This document shows positions 13,003-38,500 of a stretch of DNA of 64,000 nucleotides, in pieces. The notes under the pieces are model-generated. The model ran no database searches. It saw only the letters and a program-made list of their open reading frames with translations, and was not told the origin of the DNA. The translations under genes were made by a program, and so were the position numbers. Source of the stretch: Larus michahellis (lineage: Eukaryota > Chordata > Aves > Charadriiformes > Laridae); NCBI RefSeq assembly GCF_964199755.1, contig NC_133910.1, positions 11,478,711 to 11,542,710 of the forward strand, written 5' to 3'. Every line of letters begins with the position of its first letter. Positions within the stretch are counted from its first letter, which is position 1.

Positions 13003-13279
13003 AGCCACCCCCGGTGGCGGAGCGGGCCGAGGCGGGGCGGCCACCGAGCGCGGGGCGGGGTCCACTCTGAGGCGAGGCCCCGCCCCTCCTTCAGAACGAA
13101 CCAATCAGCGAGTGGCCACCACACCCTCACCCAATCGCGGCTTCCTCCGAGTCCCACCTCCCCGGGGGGTGGGTGGGCGGGAAAAGGGGCGGGGCTGAGC
13201 ACATCCCCGGGGTCAGCGCGCCTGCGCAGTGCTGCCTCCCCCGCAGCCGGCGGCAGCGAGGCTGCCGGGTGACGGCAAG
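13003..13279. promoter_or_regulatory. Shared bidirectional CpG-island promoter of ENTR1 and PMPCA
   Basis: Only 277 bp separate the two divergent start codons. The interval and its flanks (about 12480-13700) are strongly CpG-rich. Visible motifs are CCAAT boxes at 13101-13105 and 13131-13135, a GC box GGGGCGGGGC at 13186-13195, a TGCGCA core (NRF1-like) at 13223-13228, and a YY1-type AAGATGGCGGC at 13277-13287 that overlaps the PMPCA initiator ATG. No TATA box is seen. Bidirectional function is inferred from the geometry. Confidence 0.8.
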
Positions 13280-18234
<4,955 letters not shown>

Positions 18235-19600
18235 AGCAGTGCATCCCGCACCTCTGACAGACTTGCTTCTTTTTTAATATGATTTTGAGATTATAATATT
18301 GCTGCAAGCCCTCTCCCCCAATCTTTCCAGGCATACTGTGCAAACATGGAGCTATGCTACAGCCGAACAAAGCTGCTTCACAACACTGGACTGTGAAGAG
18401 CTCGTTATGTTGGGCTTAAATGCCCACCCTGACGCCGGATGACTGCTTTGACCCTCTGAGTAGGTTACAAGAGAAGATGGGTGTATACAGCCTTCTGTTG
18501 GCATCAGGGAGAACATAGCAAGCCAAAATATTCATCACTACAACTGAAAGCATGTATCTGAGAAGTAAGTCACTGCTGTGTTACCACTTAGTCACATCGC
18601 CAGCAGAGGTGGGGCTGTCACGCTGAAGGCCCTGTGTGTGCCCTTCTGGTGGGATGTGGTGGCATGTTAAAGAGCTGGGCTTATGTATCTGAATTCAAAG
18701 AATATTTATAGCTGTTACCAAGGTGAACAAAGACTTAGTCAAACTGAATGAGGAAAATAACCAGTTATTATCCATGTGAAGTTAGGCAACAAGTTTCCTG
18801 CAGTCCAGGTTTTGTTACAAGCATCATGGATCCATTTCACCAGTGTAGTTTACCATCTCTAGTACTACTAGAAGTCACATCTGGAAGTAACTTCATCATT
18901 TTGCTAGAGCTCAGAGGAAAGTAGACCTATGGCATAAATAAGTTTCTGTGGAGTTCGTCTACAGAGATACTGTGCATAATGCTACATGCACACTTACTTA
19001 TTGTAGAATTAAAGCAATCCCATTCTTTAGTTTTTTCACTTGGAAGTGAGCTATGCTAAAGAACAAAAGTTCTTTTACTCCAGAGTTGGTACCCAAATAG
19101 GAAGTTATTAAAGGAGTTGCTGCTGCACCCTCCTTCCTTCAAATTGTCACACAGATGAACTTAAGGCTTTGCAAAAAGACACAATGGTCAGTCTCAGAAC
19201 AGAGATGGAGCTCAGCTAGGAGTCCAGATCAACAAAATGACTTTCAGAAAGCTCACGATCTTTAAAGTGACACGAAGCTAAGTGCCACGCATTTGATATA
19301 CTGAAGAAGACCCAATAGAGAGGAAATTAAACATCCGATTTACCTAATCCCCTAACATACGGGCTTAAAAATGTAGACAGCTGCGTTGCAGCACTTCACT
19401 GGCTCGATGTGCATTGTAAGGAGCAATCAAACTGGGAGCACAACACTGTGAGGCAGCTATTACCTGCTTTACCCCCACTCCTTTCTCGTGCAACTAGAAG
19501 AAAACATGTTGCATTGCTTCTTGGGGAACCCACAGTATGAAAGTCCTATTCAGTTGTTGTGTATGTTTGTAAGAAAATAAAGAGATCTCTAAATGACTGG
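18235..19600 (+). other. PMPCA 3' UTR
   Basis: There is no coding exon between the PMPCA stop and a canonical AATAAA at 19576-19581. A weaker ATTAAA at 19008-19013 offers a shorter form. The extent is inferred from these signals; the cleavage site would be about 15-25 nt past the chosen hexamer. Confidence 0.65.
19576..19581 (+). promoter_or_regulatory. Poly(A) signal AATAAA, PMPCA
   Basis: Canonical hexamer in the right orientation about 1.35 kb after the PMPCA stop. It lies about 260 bp from the opposing INPP5E poly(A) signals, so the two transcripts converge closely without clear overlap. Confidence 0.7.
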
Positions 19601-19833
19601 AGCAAGTAGTAAGAGTTCTGAAATTCATCGGCTAATGGGCTGGGTTTCTTGAACTGGCAGGTGAAATGTGCTTTGTTTGTTAAATGCAAACAATCCCAAA
19701 GGAATCTGTCCCACTTTTCCAGCTGAAAACAAATGGCTCAGGTGACCCGAATGGTTAGCATGCATCACACAAAGAACACTAGTTCTGACAACCCTGCAGT
19801 AAGAGCTGCATCTCATTTAAGGTATTGCATTAA

Positions 19834-19845
19834 TTTATTTTTATT
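19834..19845 (-). promoter_or_regulatory. Paired poly(A) signals, INPP5E
   Basis: TTTATT occurs at 19834-19839 and again at 19840-19845, giving two AATAAA hexamers on the minus strand about 1.25 kb after the INPP5E stop codon. The sequence between them and the stop (19846-21088) would be the INPP5E 3' UTR; I see no gene in it. Confidence 0.65.
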
Positions 19846-21088
19846 CCTTTAAAAAGAAAGGAAATTCAAATACCTGATGGCTACAGACAGGTCAGTGCCA
19901 TAAATGTTTGTACCGCAGAACAGAAGCTCTGTCTTGGACAGGTTGCATAGTTAGCAGCACTTCCTTCAAGTTGTTTGCACGCTGTTTTATGTACTAAGGT
20001 GATTAATGATCCAGCCGATCTGTGCCCATGAAGTATTAGCTGTACGTAACGTTTTACCAGTGCCATACTGACTGGTCCATGTAGTATGTTTAGCCTTAAG
20101 ACAACACTACTTCAAAAACAGTAAGTTATTCACAGTTCACTGAATTGGAAACATAAAAACAAAAGGAATTAACTGTAATCAGAGGTAATGGAACTGCGCT
20201 CATCCGACTTGCTGCAGTTTCTCTGCGTGCTTCCCTAGTACCCTCCCTTGACATCATAATCACTTTGGTGAAGCATTACACAGCAGCTGTACTTAGGCCA
20301 TTATTTTCAACTCGAGTGTCCTGCTGCTGAAGGCAGGTAGTGTTTTATCACCCCTGGGGAGGGCAAGTGAGTTAAGAAAGGGATTGGTTCAAGCAGTCTC
20401 AACAGCCAAATATATGGTGTGAGAGACTGATATTTACCCCCTTAGTAACAGAAGGCCTAGAGAATAATTGCTGAAAGGCAATGTTTCTACACTTCAAATG
20501 TACAGTAGTACATTCACACAGATCTTGCTGTAGAGGACCAAAAAAGCCCAATGCAGGAGCACCATCCTTACACAAAACTGCCCAAGTCCCCTAAGTGGTC
20601 CCTGTTACAAGTTTTACAGATACCATACGCTTGGCTACAGATAGATAAGGAGAAAAAAACACAACCCCACATCGTATGTATGTAAACCAGATCAAATCAA
20701 ACAGACAAACACAAATGTTCACCTTTCTGCAGGCTTTTCTTAGGTCCCCTGCCCCTGGTCACGCCAATTCCAGAAGCTGTGCTCCCTGCGTGGACTCATC
20801 TTAGAACCAAGAGACTGTACCCGGTTGCTTCCAAAGATAGTACGGTTAAAAATAAATCAATTACATCTGTTGGGATGGATGTCCTAAATAAGTGACTCCA
20901 TTTTCTTGCGCAAAAGCACTTGAGCTACATGGATTAGCTCATGCAAATGGAGGATGAGGTTTAAGACATTCTTCACAAGCCACAGCAACTGCCAGAGGTG
21001 CTTAGGCAGACAATTCCCTGCAGAGTTTGCCATGGCCTGAAATCCTCTTTCCGGGCACCTCTAACACAAGCATTGCAGAGTCCTCAGC

Positions 21089-29400
<8,312 letters not shown>

Positions 29401-30990
29401 TCTCCCCTGGGTACCAGCTACGGACACTGCTCCGTATGAAAAGTTCCTCACCGCATAGTTTCCTTCCCTTGCTTAGCCCAGAGACTCACAGGGCTTTAAC
29501 CAAGCCAGAAAGACACGGAAATCGGAGACAGCTCAGTCTTCAGTTGAGAATGAAGGGCAGGGTTATGTGTAGGCCAATGCATTGTCTGCACAATTTCAAG
29601 AGGTGGGATACCTGGATTTCGCCAAGAGAAACATGTAAGAATGAAAAGTTATTGAGCTGCGAATTCTGATCCTTAGTCAGAAAGCAAGCTCCTCACAGCA
29701 CCTCCCTCTAGAACAACTCAAACCTTAACATGACCTTGTCAGAAGATCAATGTTATTTTCTTTTTTTTTTTTTTCAAAGGCAAAGCAGCGAACTGACTTC
29801 CTCGCTGCTGTGGGCATCACGGCTGCGTACAGACTTCTTTAAGAAAAGCTTGTGTATACTGTTAGCATGAAAGGAAATTAGAACTGCACATAAATCACAG
29901 CTTGTCCCCCTTGCTGTACCATGAGTCACCAGTACAACCAGCCTTCGGGCTGCCCAGAGCACTGGGTGCCAGAGGCCAGGAAATTTCCAGTGATCTCAGC
30001 TTCTACCGTGATCTCACAGCAGGGAGCTCGCTGACACCTTTGCTTGCTTTGTGCCAAGCTCCAGCCACCACCACTGGAACTGAGAAAATATCCGAGGAGC
30101 AGTTCTAGGGATACAGCATCAGGGTTCAAGGTAAACTCCTTAGGGGGGGGTAAGGTAAACTCGGGGGGGAAAGCACCTCCTTTTTCTGCAGTTATGGGAC
30201 CCAAACTTCCCAGCTGCAGAGACACACTCCGTAGCTCTGTACTGGAAACGCCAAATCCCGTAAAGCGCTAGTTCTGCGCCCGAGGCGAGACCGCCCGCCC
30301 TCTGCGCTGCCCGGAGCGGAGGGAGAGCTCCGCCAGCCCCTCACACGGCCCCGCTCCGCCACCACGGCCCCAGCCCTGAGAAGGGACGACACGACGGACG
30401 CGACCCCTCCCCACGGCCGCGGGCACCGGCCGCCTCAGAGAGACCACTGACCTCCGGGCCCGCTGCCGCCCCGGCGGAGGCCGGCTCCGCTGCGCTGGCC
30501 TCGGCGGTACTTCAGCGGGCCGGGCCCCGCCGGCTGCACCCGGGGGCGGCCCAGCCCCCCTTCTCCCCGCGGCCCCTCAGAGCGGGGCGGGCGGCGGCCC
30601 GGGCCCGGCGGCGGACGGGCCGAGCGGGCGGCGGTGGAGGCCGCCCCAGCCCCGCCCGTAGCAACGGCGGTGGCGACGCCGGGCTGGGCCCGCCCCGCGA
30701 GCGGCGACAGCGCCCCCTGGGGGCCGGAGGACCGCGCCGCCGGCCCCCGCCAGGGGGTGGGAGGGCGATAATTAAATAAATCAATCAATCCTTAAAGCCC
30801 TTTAAAATAAGCAGTTTAAACCGAAGCATTTTACACTTCTACACCTTCAATTTCGACCACGGCAGTGAAGCTCTACGCACAGGTAGCTCCAGCTCCCTTG
30901 CTTTAAGCAGAGCACTTCCAAACCCCGAGGAGAGGTGCCTTCCCCCTGCTTGCTAAAAGCAATAACCACAAGAAGTAGTAAAATGTGAAA
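29401..30990 (-). promoter_or_regulatory. INPP5E upstream region with CpG island at about 30250-30770
   Basis: The sequence upstream of the INPP5E ATG is of ordinary composition for about 850 bp, then becomes very CpG-rich at about 30250-30770. This is the expected promoter island, so transcription probably begins there and reaches the coding exon through an untranslated first exon or a long 5' UTR. I could not fix the donor; a plausible acceptor (CCGTAG or ACCCAG) lies shortly before the ATG. Just left of the island, 30128-30162 carries an imperfect direct repeat (AAGGTAAACTC twice, 24 bp apart), each copy followed by a run of Gs. The SEC16A 3' end lies immediately to the right. Confidence 0.6.
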
Positions 30991-31011
30991 GTGCTCCAGA
31001 GCGCAAAATAT

Positions 31012-31017
31012 TTTATT
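31012..31017 (-). promoter_or_regulatory. Poly(A) signal, SEC16A
   Basis: TTTATT on the plus strand is AATAAA on the minus strand, about 1.57 kb beyond the SEC16A stop. Another candidate (TTTATT near 31494) could give a shorter form. It is about 240 bp from the INPP5E CpG island. Confidence 0.6.
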
Positions 31018-32588
31018 TAAGAATTTACAGTGTCAAATCTTACACTTAGGAAAGATAGCCGCTCCCAGCTCAAAGGAAGCCTTCTTGAATTAAGTTGTCT
31101 GGCAGTCTCTACTGAAAGGAGAAAATCAGCAGCAGCCTGGCGAACTGGAGGAAAAGCCAAGTGTCTGACGGGGTTTCAATTATAGAAAAGTAAACAATGC
31201 CGACTGCTGCTGACCACGTCTGGAATTGAGTATGGACCATTATGCAAAGGTTTCTAATCCCCCAAACAGCATTTTACCTCTGTTACATACAAACCTTTTA
31301 GGACATACGTAAGGCTATCGAGATCTCGGAAAGGTAGCGTTATGCAGGAAAAGAAGAAACAATCGGGGACCAAAACTGTCAATTTCACATTCACGTTATT
31401 TCTACTCATGGGCAGAAATTCAAGTAAAATAAAATAGTTTGGTGGCAAGTTCTAAATAAAATATGGCCTAATGATTTAATAAATATTTAAAGTTTATTTC
31501 TCTCTTTGCAGATAATTCAGATTCTTCAGTGAATATGAATGTTGCATATCATGGTTTTCAAGATTTCTTATATTAAGCCTAAAGATTTTAAAGTCCATCG
31601 GTAGAGGTCTAATCCGTCTACATTTAGTATGTTTGAAATTCAGCTGTTAGCTATTTAAGACCTTGGTTTGTTTTAGTAATGGAAATTCAAGAATAGAGTA
31701 CTATGCTGATTCTGGCACTCAACAGGAAAAAACTTCAACAACTGTCCAGCTGTTACCACCTTAATGTACAGTGCCAGCAGTTCGAGAGAAAGCGAGTAAC
31801 CGTATTGCACTTAAAAGAACACTCACTCGTCAAATAGTACAGCATGGGCTATTATACAGAGAGCTTCTTTCAGACTATACAATTTGCTTTACAAGTAGTC
31901 TAAACCACAAACTACATACATACTATGTAAGATCCAAATCAAATTAGTATTAGATTACAGTCACAGTTTTCATTCAATATAGGTCAACTTATTTGGATGA
32001 GCTGTGGCCCCCTCCCTCCTTCCAAAACCACACCAGCACAAGGCATTTCCCAGAGGAACAAACATCTCTGGCTTCATACACTGACAAACCAAGTCCTCTT
32101 TGATGAGCATCACAATTGCGCATGGTCCTCTTAAGGCCACAGAGCAGTATGTTACAATGTGGACAACCTTTTCCTTTCCCTCCGCTGGGAGGGGAGCATC
32201 CTTCAGAAATTAAGGAATCCCTGAAACTATGCCTTCCAAGGTCACACTAGTAGGTTTAAAATAAACTTAAGGAATAAATTGCCTATGCAATTTACAAATA
32301 GTTTTTGTAACAGACAGCAACTGTTTCCTCCCTTGTGTCTATTCTTTATCACAGCAAAGCTATTTCTAGCCAGGTATTTTTAAAAGGAAAAGTTACATAT
32401 ATTTCATGTTTGGTAATGATTTGCGTAGATGAGGTGCAAGTAGGGAGACCCATGAAAAAAAAATCACCCATCATTAAATTTCTGTCATCTCAACTGCAGG
32501 TAGTACTGATACCATGTGCTGTAAGATTGAGTAGTTCTTTGTATACTCGGAACACAAGTGAGAATTCCAAATACAAAGCCATCGTACT
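31018..32588 (-). other. SEC16A 3' UTR
   Basis: Non-coding AT-rich sequence between the SEC16A stop (32589-32591) and the poly(A) signal. No other gene is apparent. The extent is inferred from the hexamer position. Confidence 0.65.
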
Positions 32589-35500
32589 CTACTTCAATGT
32601 CGGATACTTCCTCTGTCCAATTCTTCCCAGTCTTGAACTTCCAGTGACTGCAGGAGACTGGAAAAGGAGAAGAGGAATAAAAAAGAAAATGTTCTGTAAA
32701 AGTGTCATACTGGAGACAAAATACAAAGAGTCGGCAATTAAGTTTTGAACACAAACCTGTTTAAGTTGAACAGGTGCTAGACTGGTCTATGTGCACATTT
32801 AACAGTCTACATGCAACAGTCCAGATTAAGTTAGCAAAACATAAAATCATGGTTTTGTTTAATAGTTTTGTTGAAAGTAAAGAGGAGGCCTTTACTCACT
32901 TGTGCAAATTGAGAAGGATTGTAGAACGGTACTGTTCCTGCTGAGGGCCCCCCCGAAGGCGGTACAGCTGCAGGCTAGAAAGTAGATAACACTGAAGTTA
33001 CACAAGAGCAGAGCTTCACTGCCTCTCCAATGGGGTTTGCTTAGCCTTACAGAACAAATATTCACATTAAAAATGCCAACAATATGGACAGCGCAGCATA
33101 TTGTAACAACTGCAAAAAGTGCTGGTACAGTTTGCATCCACATCTTTAATATTACTTGCTTAATGTAGGAATTGGCAAAACAATGTCACATGCACAAACT
33201 GTAAATAGCTCTGAAAAATCCAAAGCATGCAAAACCAAAACAAGACACCAGTGCGACTTCACTGAATTAGTACCTTCTGCTTTTGTTAGTAGACCTTAGG
33301 ACTTGCCCCAAAATAAACATTCTATGTCAAGTTTTGCTTTACTAAGAAATATCAGAAAGAGTTCGTGTCACCCCTTTATGGTGACCCCCCAGTACTGAAC
33401 TTACAGCAGAGATGAAGCATTCCTTTAATTCCTACAGGGGCTTTTACAGATGGAAGAGGCAACGGTATTATTACCAATTGGAGACTGGCAGTAGAAGAAT
33501 GACATTTTGCTTGTGTGAGTCTTTTTCGGAGGTTTTTTTTTTTATTGGGTTTGCGGTTTTTTTTTTTTTTCCTTTAAACACAATTGACTTCTTTGGTATC
33601 CCAGGAAAGAGCTGATCAAAATTATCAAGTGAATCTCTTCGGAACATGAACATAAACAAAAAGCATGCCTGGATTACATGCATTCTCATAAATACAAAAA
33701 AACTCTGAAGACCCTGTTCGGGTGTTAAAAGGAACACTACATCATTAGTTACTTTTAACGTTATTTATGTGAAATGAGAAGAGGGGAAAATGACTAAAAG
33801 CAGCATTAGTAAGTACTTGAGCAAATGCAAAATAAAGGAAGGGAAAAGTAAATAAGTTAACATAAATGAGAATGGCCAGCCACATGTACCTGATTAAAAT
33901 GCTGGCTTACTTCACGTGATAATGAACTCATTGAACTAGAGCGCGAAAGCTACAAAACAGCAAGAACACACAAATACAAAAAAAAACACAAATAAAAAAA
34001 GTCGTCATGCATGTCACTGCCCCAAGCTTTCAGTTGTTTTATTTAATTTTAAAAGTCTCACTGCCAAAGGTTAAACCAACTTCAAGTTAAAACAAAATAA
34101 AATGTAAAGCCAGAAGTTAGTTTAAATCAAAAGGACTTCTTAAAGCACAAAATTATGTAGGTATAGAAAACATTTAGTAGGAACAAAGGTAACGTTACTC
34201 TGCCTGGCACACAGCAATCTATTCTTGTTGTGTCTTGCACTTAATATTAGTGAAATTATATGCATGCATGGAGGCAACAAGAGATCCTCAAACTGCTACT
34301 GACATTTCACTCTGAAAAAGGCTTGTGAAAAGTCTACTTATATAGAAAAAGGAGATCACATCACAGAATGTAGGACACAGAGCCTGAACTTCTTGTGTGG
34401 GCTTAAGGTCTTTTTTGTACAATTCTGGAGGCAGTCATACGATTCCATCTTGGCTAGTCATCAGCAACTGAATCAGTTGCTTCTTGTTTTAGATGGCCCA
34501 CTACAAATTAATGGTTAAAATATCTTGCAAAAGTCATTAGCTAACTACTTTGCATCAAGTCTTACCTCGCCTGATTGGGAGCCATCAGTGTTAGGAAGTC
34601 CAGATCCAGGAGGAAGGATCGTAGGGTTTAAATACTAAGAAGAAACAATACACTTTTGTTTATCTTCGCTATTATGATGCTATTTCACATTTCTGCTATA
34701 TTGATCCCACTGAAGCAAGATGTTGCAATAAATCAAGTCAGGTGAAACATGCAGTGTATGGCTCTTACTATGTTCTTGGTCCCTTTCCTGACACATACTG
34801 CACCCATAGGCCTGCAGCCTTGCCAAATTAGGAAATGCAACTTCTCATGGGCTTCCCACTTCCATTTTCACTTGCATTTCCCTTCTCCAGTTCTTTAACT
34901 AAAGTGTTATACACAAATGTAATTCCTACAACAACATGATTTGTACGTACCATGGCTATGAAACTACTATTCAGAATCATGGGGATTTTTTTTAATAAGA
35001 AGTTTGAATTTTTATATATATATAAATATATATATATATAAAAAAGACATTCTTTCTAACCCACCTCTGGTTCAACAGCTGCAGCAGGATCTGTGTTGGT
35101 CTGATTTGCAGCTGGTGCGTGCTCTGCTGCACCGCTCCCTTCCATTGGCTGGGGTTCCCCTGGAACTGCAAAGGAAGTGGGATTTAGCCAACACACCATA
35201 CCAGGATATTTGACTTCACAGAGTGAGAAGCAGGGACATCAGCAGAACAGTTTTTCTACAATACCAATCTTCTCCCAGGAAAAAGGTAATTTAAAAAGGG
35301 CAATGTCAACGTCTCTAGATGCCCCAAGTCTTGTTAGAAGTCTGCAAGAGCAGGAGTGCATACAGTTCATACAGATAATCTTGGTGCAACACAGCAAGCA
35401 GCGACAGCGGGGTGTGGGGGGGAAGATGGTAAGCAAGTGTGCAGGTAAGACCTTTGTTTGCAGCACGCAGAGCTGAGCTTTACTAACCCATTTGTTTTAC

Positions 35501-38500
35501 TGCAGTTCCCAGACTAATTCTACTTCTAAACCAAATTGCAGTTAATGAGAATGAACATTCTTAAACATTCATTAAAGGCTACATAATACACACACTGGCA
35601 AAAGTGGCAGATGACCATATAACCATAAATAATCATACAACCTCCTTACAATTTTATCCACTCGTGACACACCTGAGTTTGGAACAAATACATTAGCAGG
35701 AATTGGCATTGGTGCCAAAGGGGCAAATAGGTCTGATGGTGCAGGAGCAGCACCGCTTGACTTGGTTCCACCTGGATTCAGGACATCAACATAACGGGCT
35801 CTGCTTCCAGCTAAAACAGAAAAATACAGAAGTAACAGAAATAAGCCTTGTGTTAGTCATCCCCATGTCTATTTTGAACAGTCAAGAGGTTAAGCCATCT
35901 TTCCGAATCAGAAAATAATGCTCCAGGGATACAAACAATAATACACAAGTCACGATACAGTTGTGACAGCGATCACAGTGCAGAAGTTCAGCACAAGCAA
36001 GGCCAGCAATAGCCACAGCTCCATGAGCATTCTCCTGGAGAAACTGGCTGCTCATGGCCTGGACAGGTGTACTCTTCGCTGGGTAAAAAACTGGCTGGAT
36101 GGCCGTGCCCAGAGAGTGGTGGTAAACGGAGTTAAATCCAGTTGGTGTCCGGTCACAAGTGGTGTCCCCCAGGGCTCGGTGCTGGGGCCGGTTCTCTTTA
36201 ATATCTTTATCAATGATCTGGATGAAGGGATCGAATGCACCCTCAGTAAGTTCGCAGATGACACTAAACTGGGCGGGCGTGTTGATCTGCTTGAGGGTAG
36301 GTTGGCTCTGCAGAGGGATCTGGACAGGCTGGACCGATGGGCTGAGACCAATGGTATGAGGTTCAACAAGGCCAAATGCCGGGTCCTGCACTTGGGACAC
36401 AACAACCCCATGCAGCGCTACAGGATTGGGGCAGAATGGCTTGACAGAAAAGGACTTGGGAGTGTTGGTTGACAGCCAGCTGAATATGAGCCAGCAGTGT
36501 GCCCAGGTGGCCAAGAAGGCCAACAGCATCCTAGCCTGTATCAGGAATAGTGTGGTGAGCCGGACTAGGGAAGTGATCATCCCCCTGTACTCGGCACTGG
36601 TGAGGCCCCACCTCGAGTACTGCGTTCAGTTTTGGGCCCCTCGCTACAAGAGGGACATTGAGGTGTTGGAGCATGTCCAGAGAAGGGCTACAAAGCTGGT
36701 GAGGGGTCTGGAGGACAAACCTTATGAGGAACGACTGAGGGAGCTGGGGTTGTTTAGCCTGGAAAAGAGGAGGCTGAGGGGAGACCTTATCACCCTCTAC
36801 AACTACCTGAAAGGAGGTTGTAGAGAGATGGGGGCTGACCTCTTCTCCCTGGTGACAAGTGATAGGACGAGGGGAAACGGGTTCAAATTACGTCAGGGGA
36901 GGTTTAGATTAGATATTAGGAGACATTTTTTCACTGAAAGGGTTATTAAACATTGGAATAGGCTGCCCAGGGAGGTGGTGGATTCACCATCCCTGGAGGT
37001 GTTTAAAAAAAAGGGTAGATGGGGCACTTAGGGACATGGTTTAGAAGTGGCTCTTGTCAGGGTAGGCTAAAGGTTGGACTCGATGATCTTAAAGGTCCCT
37101 TCCAACCTCAACAATTCTATGATTCTATATCACTGAGCTGCCAACTGTTCCCAAACAACCCCAGAGAAGCCAAGACTTCTACCTTCACATTTTATGCAAG
37201 AGAAAATCTGAAGTATTCCATACTTCAAGCGTCAATGTTGTCTGTTACCTGCTCTTCTGGAGAACATGTTGACAGGGGCACCAGGTGGGCTTCCAGCTCC
37301 AGGTGGTGCAGTCTGAGGAACTTTAGGAAATCCTGTTGGAGGTGGCGGTGGAGGCTTACTCTGCAGGGAGAACAAAAAGAAAATATCCAATCACATCACT
37401 GACTGAGAGTTTTAAACCAAGTACCCATCTAACTTACTTTCCTTACCTATTATAGAACACATAAAATTGGGTATACGGACACATATCTTGTAATATGGAC
37501 CAATATTCCATATGATAACTAACGTCAAGGCATTTCTACAACCCATCTATGCTCACTCTAAAAGGAAACATTTCTAACAGTGGTTCTTACCATTTGTTTG
37601 TGTTTTAAGACAGATCCTTAAATGACAAGGATGGACAGGAGGCGTGATTTTCTTTGCTATATGACGCATTACATTTTGAAAACTATTGAATTGACTCTTA
37701 CCACTTTTTTCCCCCCCTATATTCTGCTTGCAGCAAATCAATTACAAAAAATTGTCTACATGATGCCAACCTCTATAAAGAGATACACTGGACTAGGTTT
37801 ACAGCAAATTCCCTTGTAAATTCAATCGCAATTACTGGATCCATGCCAGCAATTACAGATACAAATAGTTCCAGAAAGATGCAAGACTGTAAGAACATGT
37901 AACCTGTTTAATTAGTGTCAAGATGTTGCACATCTTAATCCAAATTCAGTAAAAGGCAGCTCTTAAAAGCCAATAACAGAATAAAGAAAATTGTGTGTCA
38001 GCACAGATTTCAGTTTTCCACTTAGGGAAATAATGAGTCCTCAGACTTTTACCTCTTCTTCTGGTTCATCCAGATTAACCCAGCGTTGCTTCTGTTCATC
38101 CCAAACAATCTACAAGGAAATGACAGTCAAAGATTAGGAGTTCAAACACAGCTGTTAAGGAAAAAAAACCCCAAAAACACATCAACAAAAAAAAGTAGCA
38201 TTTTTTTTTCTTTTTGAGAAGCCAGTCTTGGAATAAGCATAATCTTAAAACTTTTACACACGTTTGTTTACTTGTAAAAACAATGTTTTGCTGGATGACA
38301 GATGAACATTTTGAACACTTTAAAACGTATAAAGGTTTTTGTGATTTAGGGGCCTTACTGATTTGTTCTTGTCATCTGGAAGGTGAGCTTCATTCTTTCC
38401 TTTTCCCATCAGCCAGCGAAACCAGTTTGCACCAGTCTAAAAATAAATTAATCTATTCAGTTAATTCTCTCAGCACTGTCTTTACAGACAGATTAAAAGA

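Noticed and set aside
12436-13104. Longer ENTR1 N-terminus starting at 13104
   Set aside because: The codon there is TTG, not ATG, and the sequence overlaps a CCAAT box; the first ATG in frame is at 13002.
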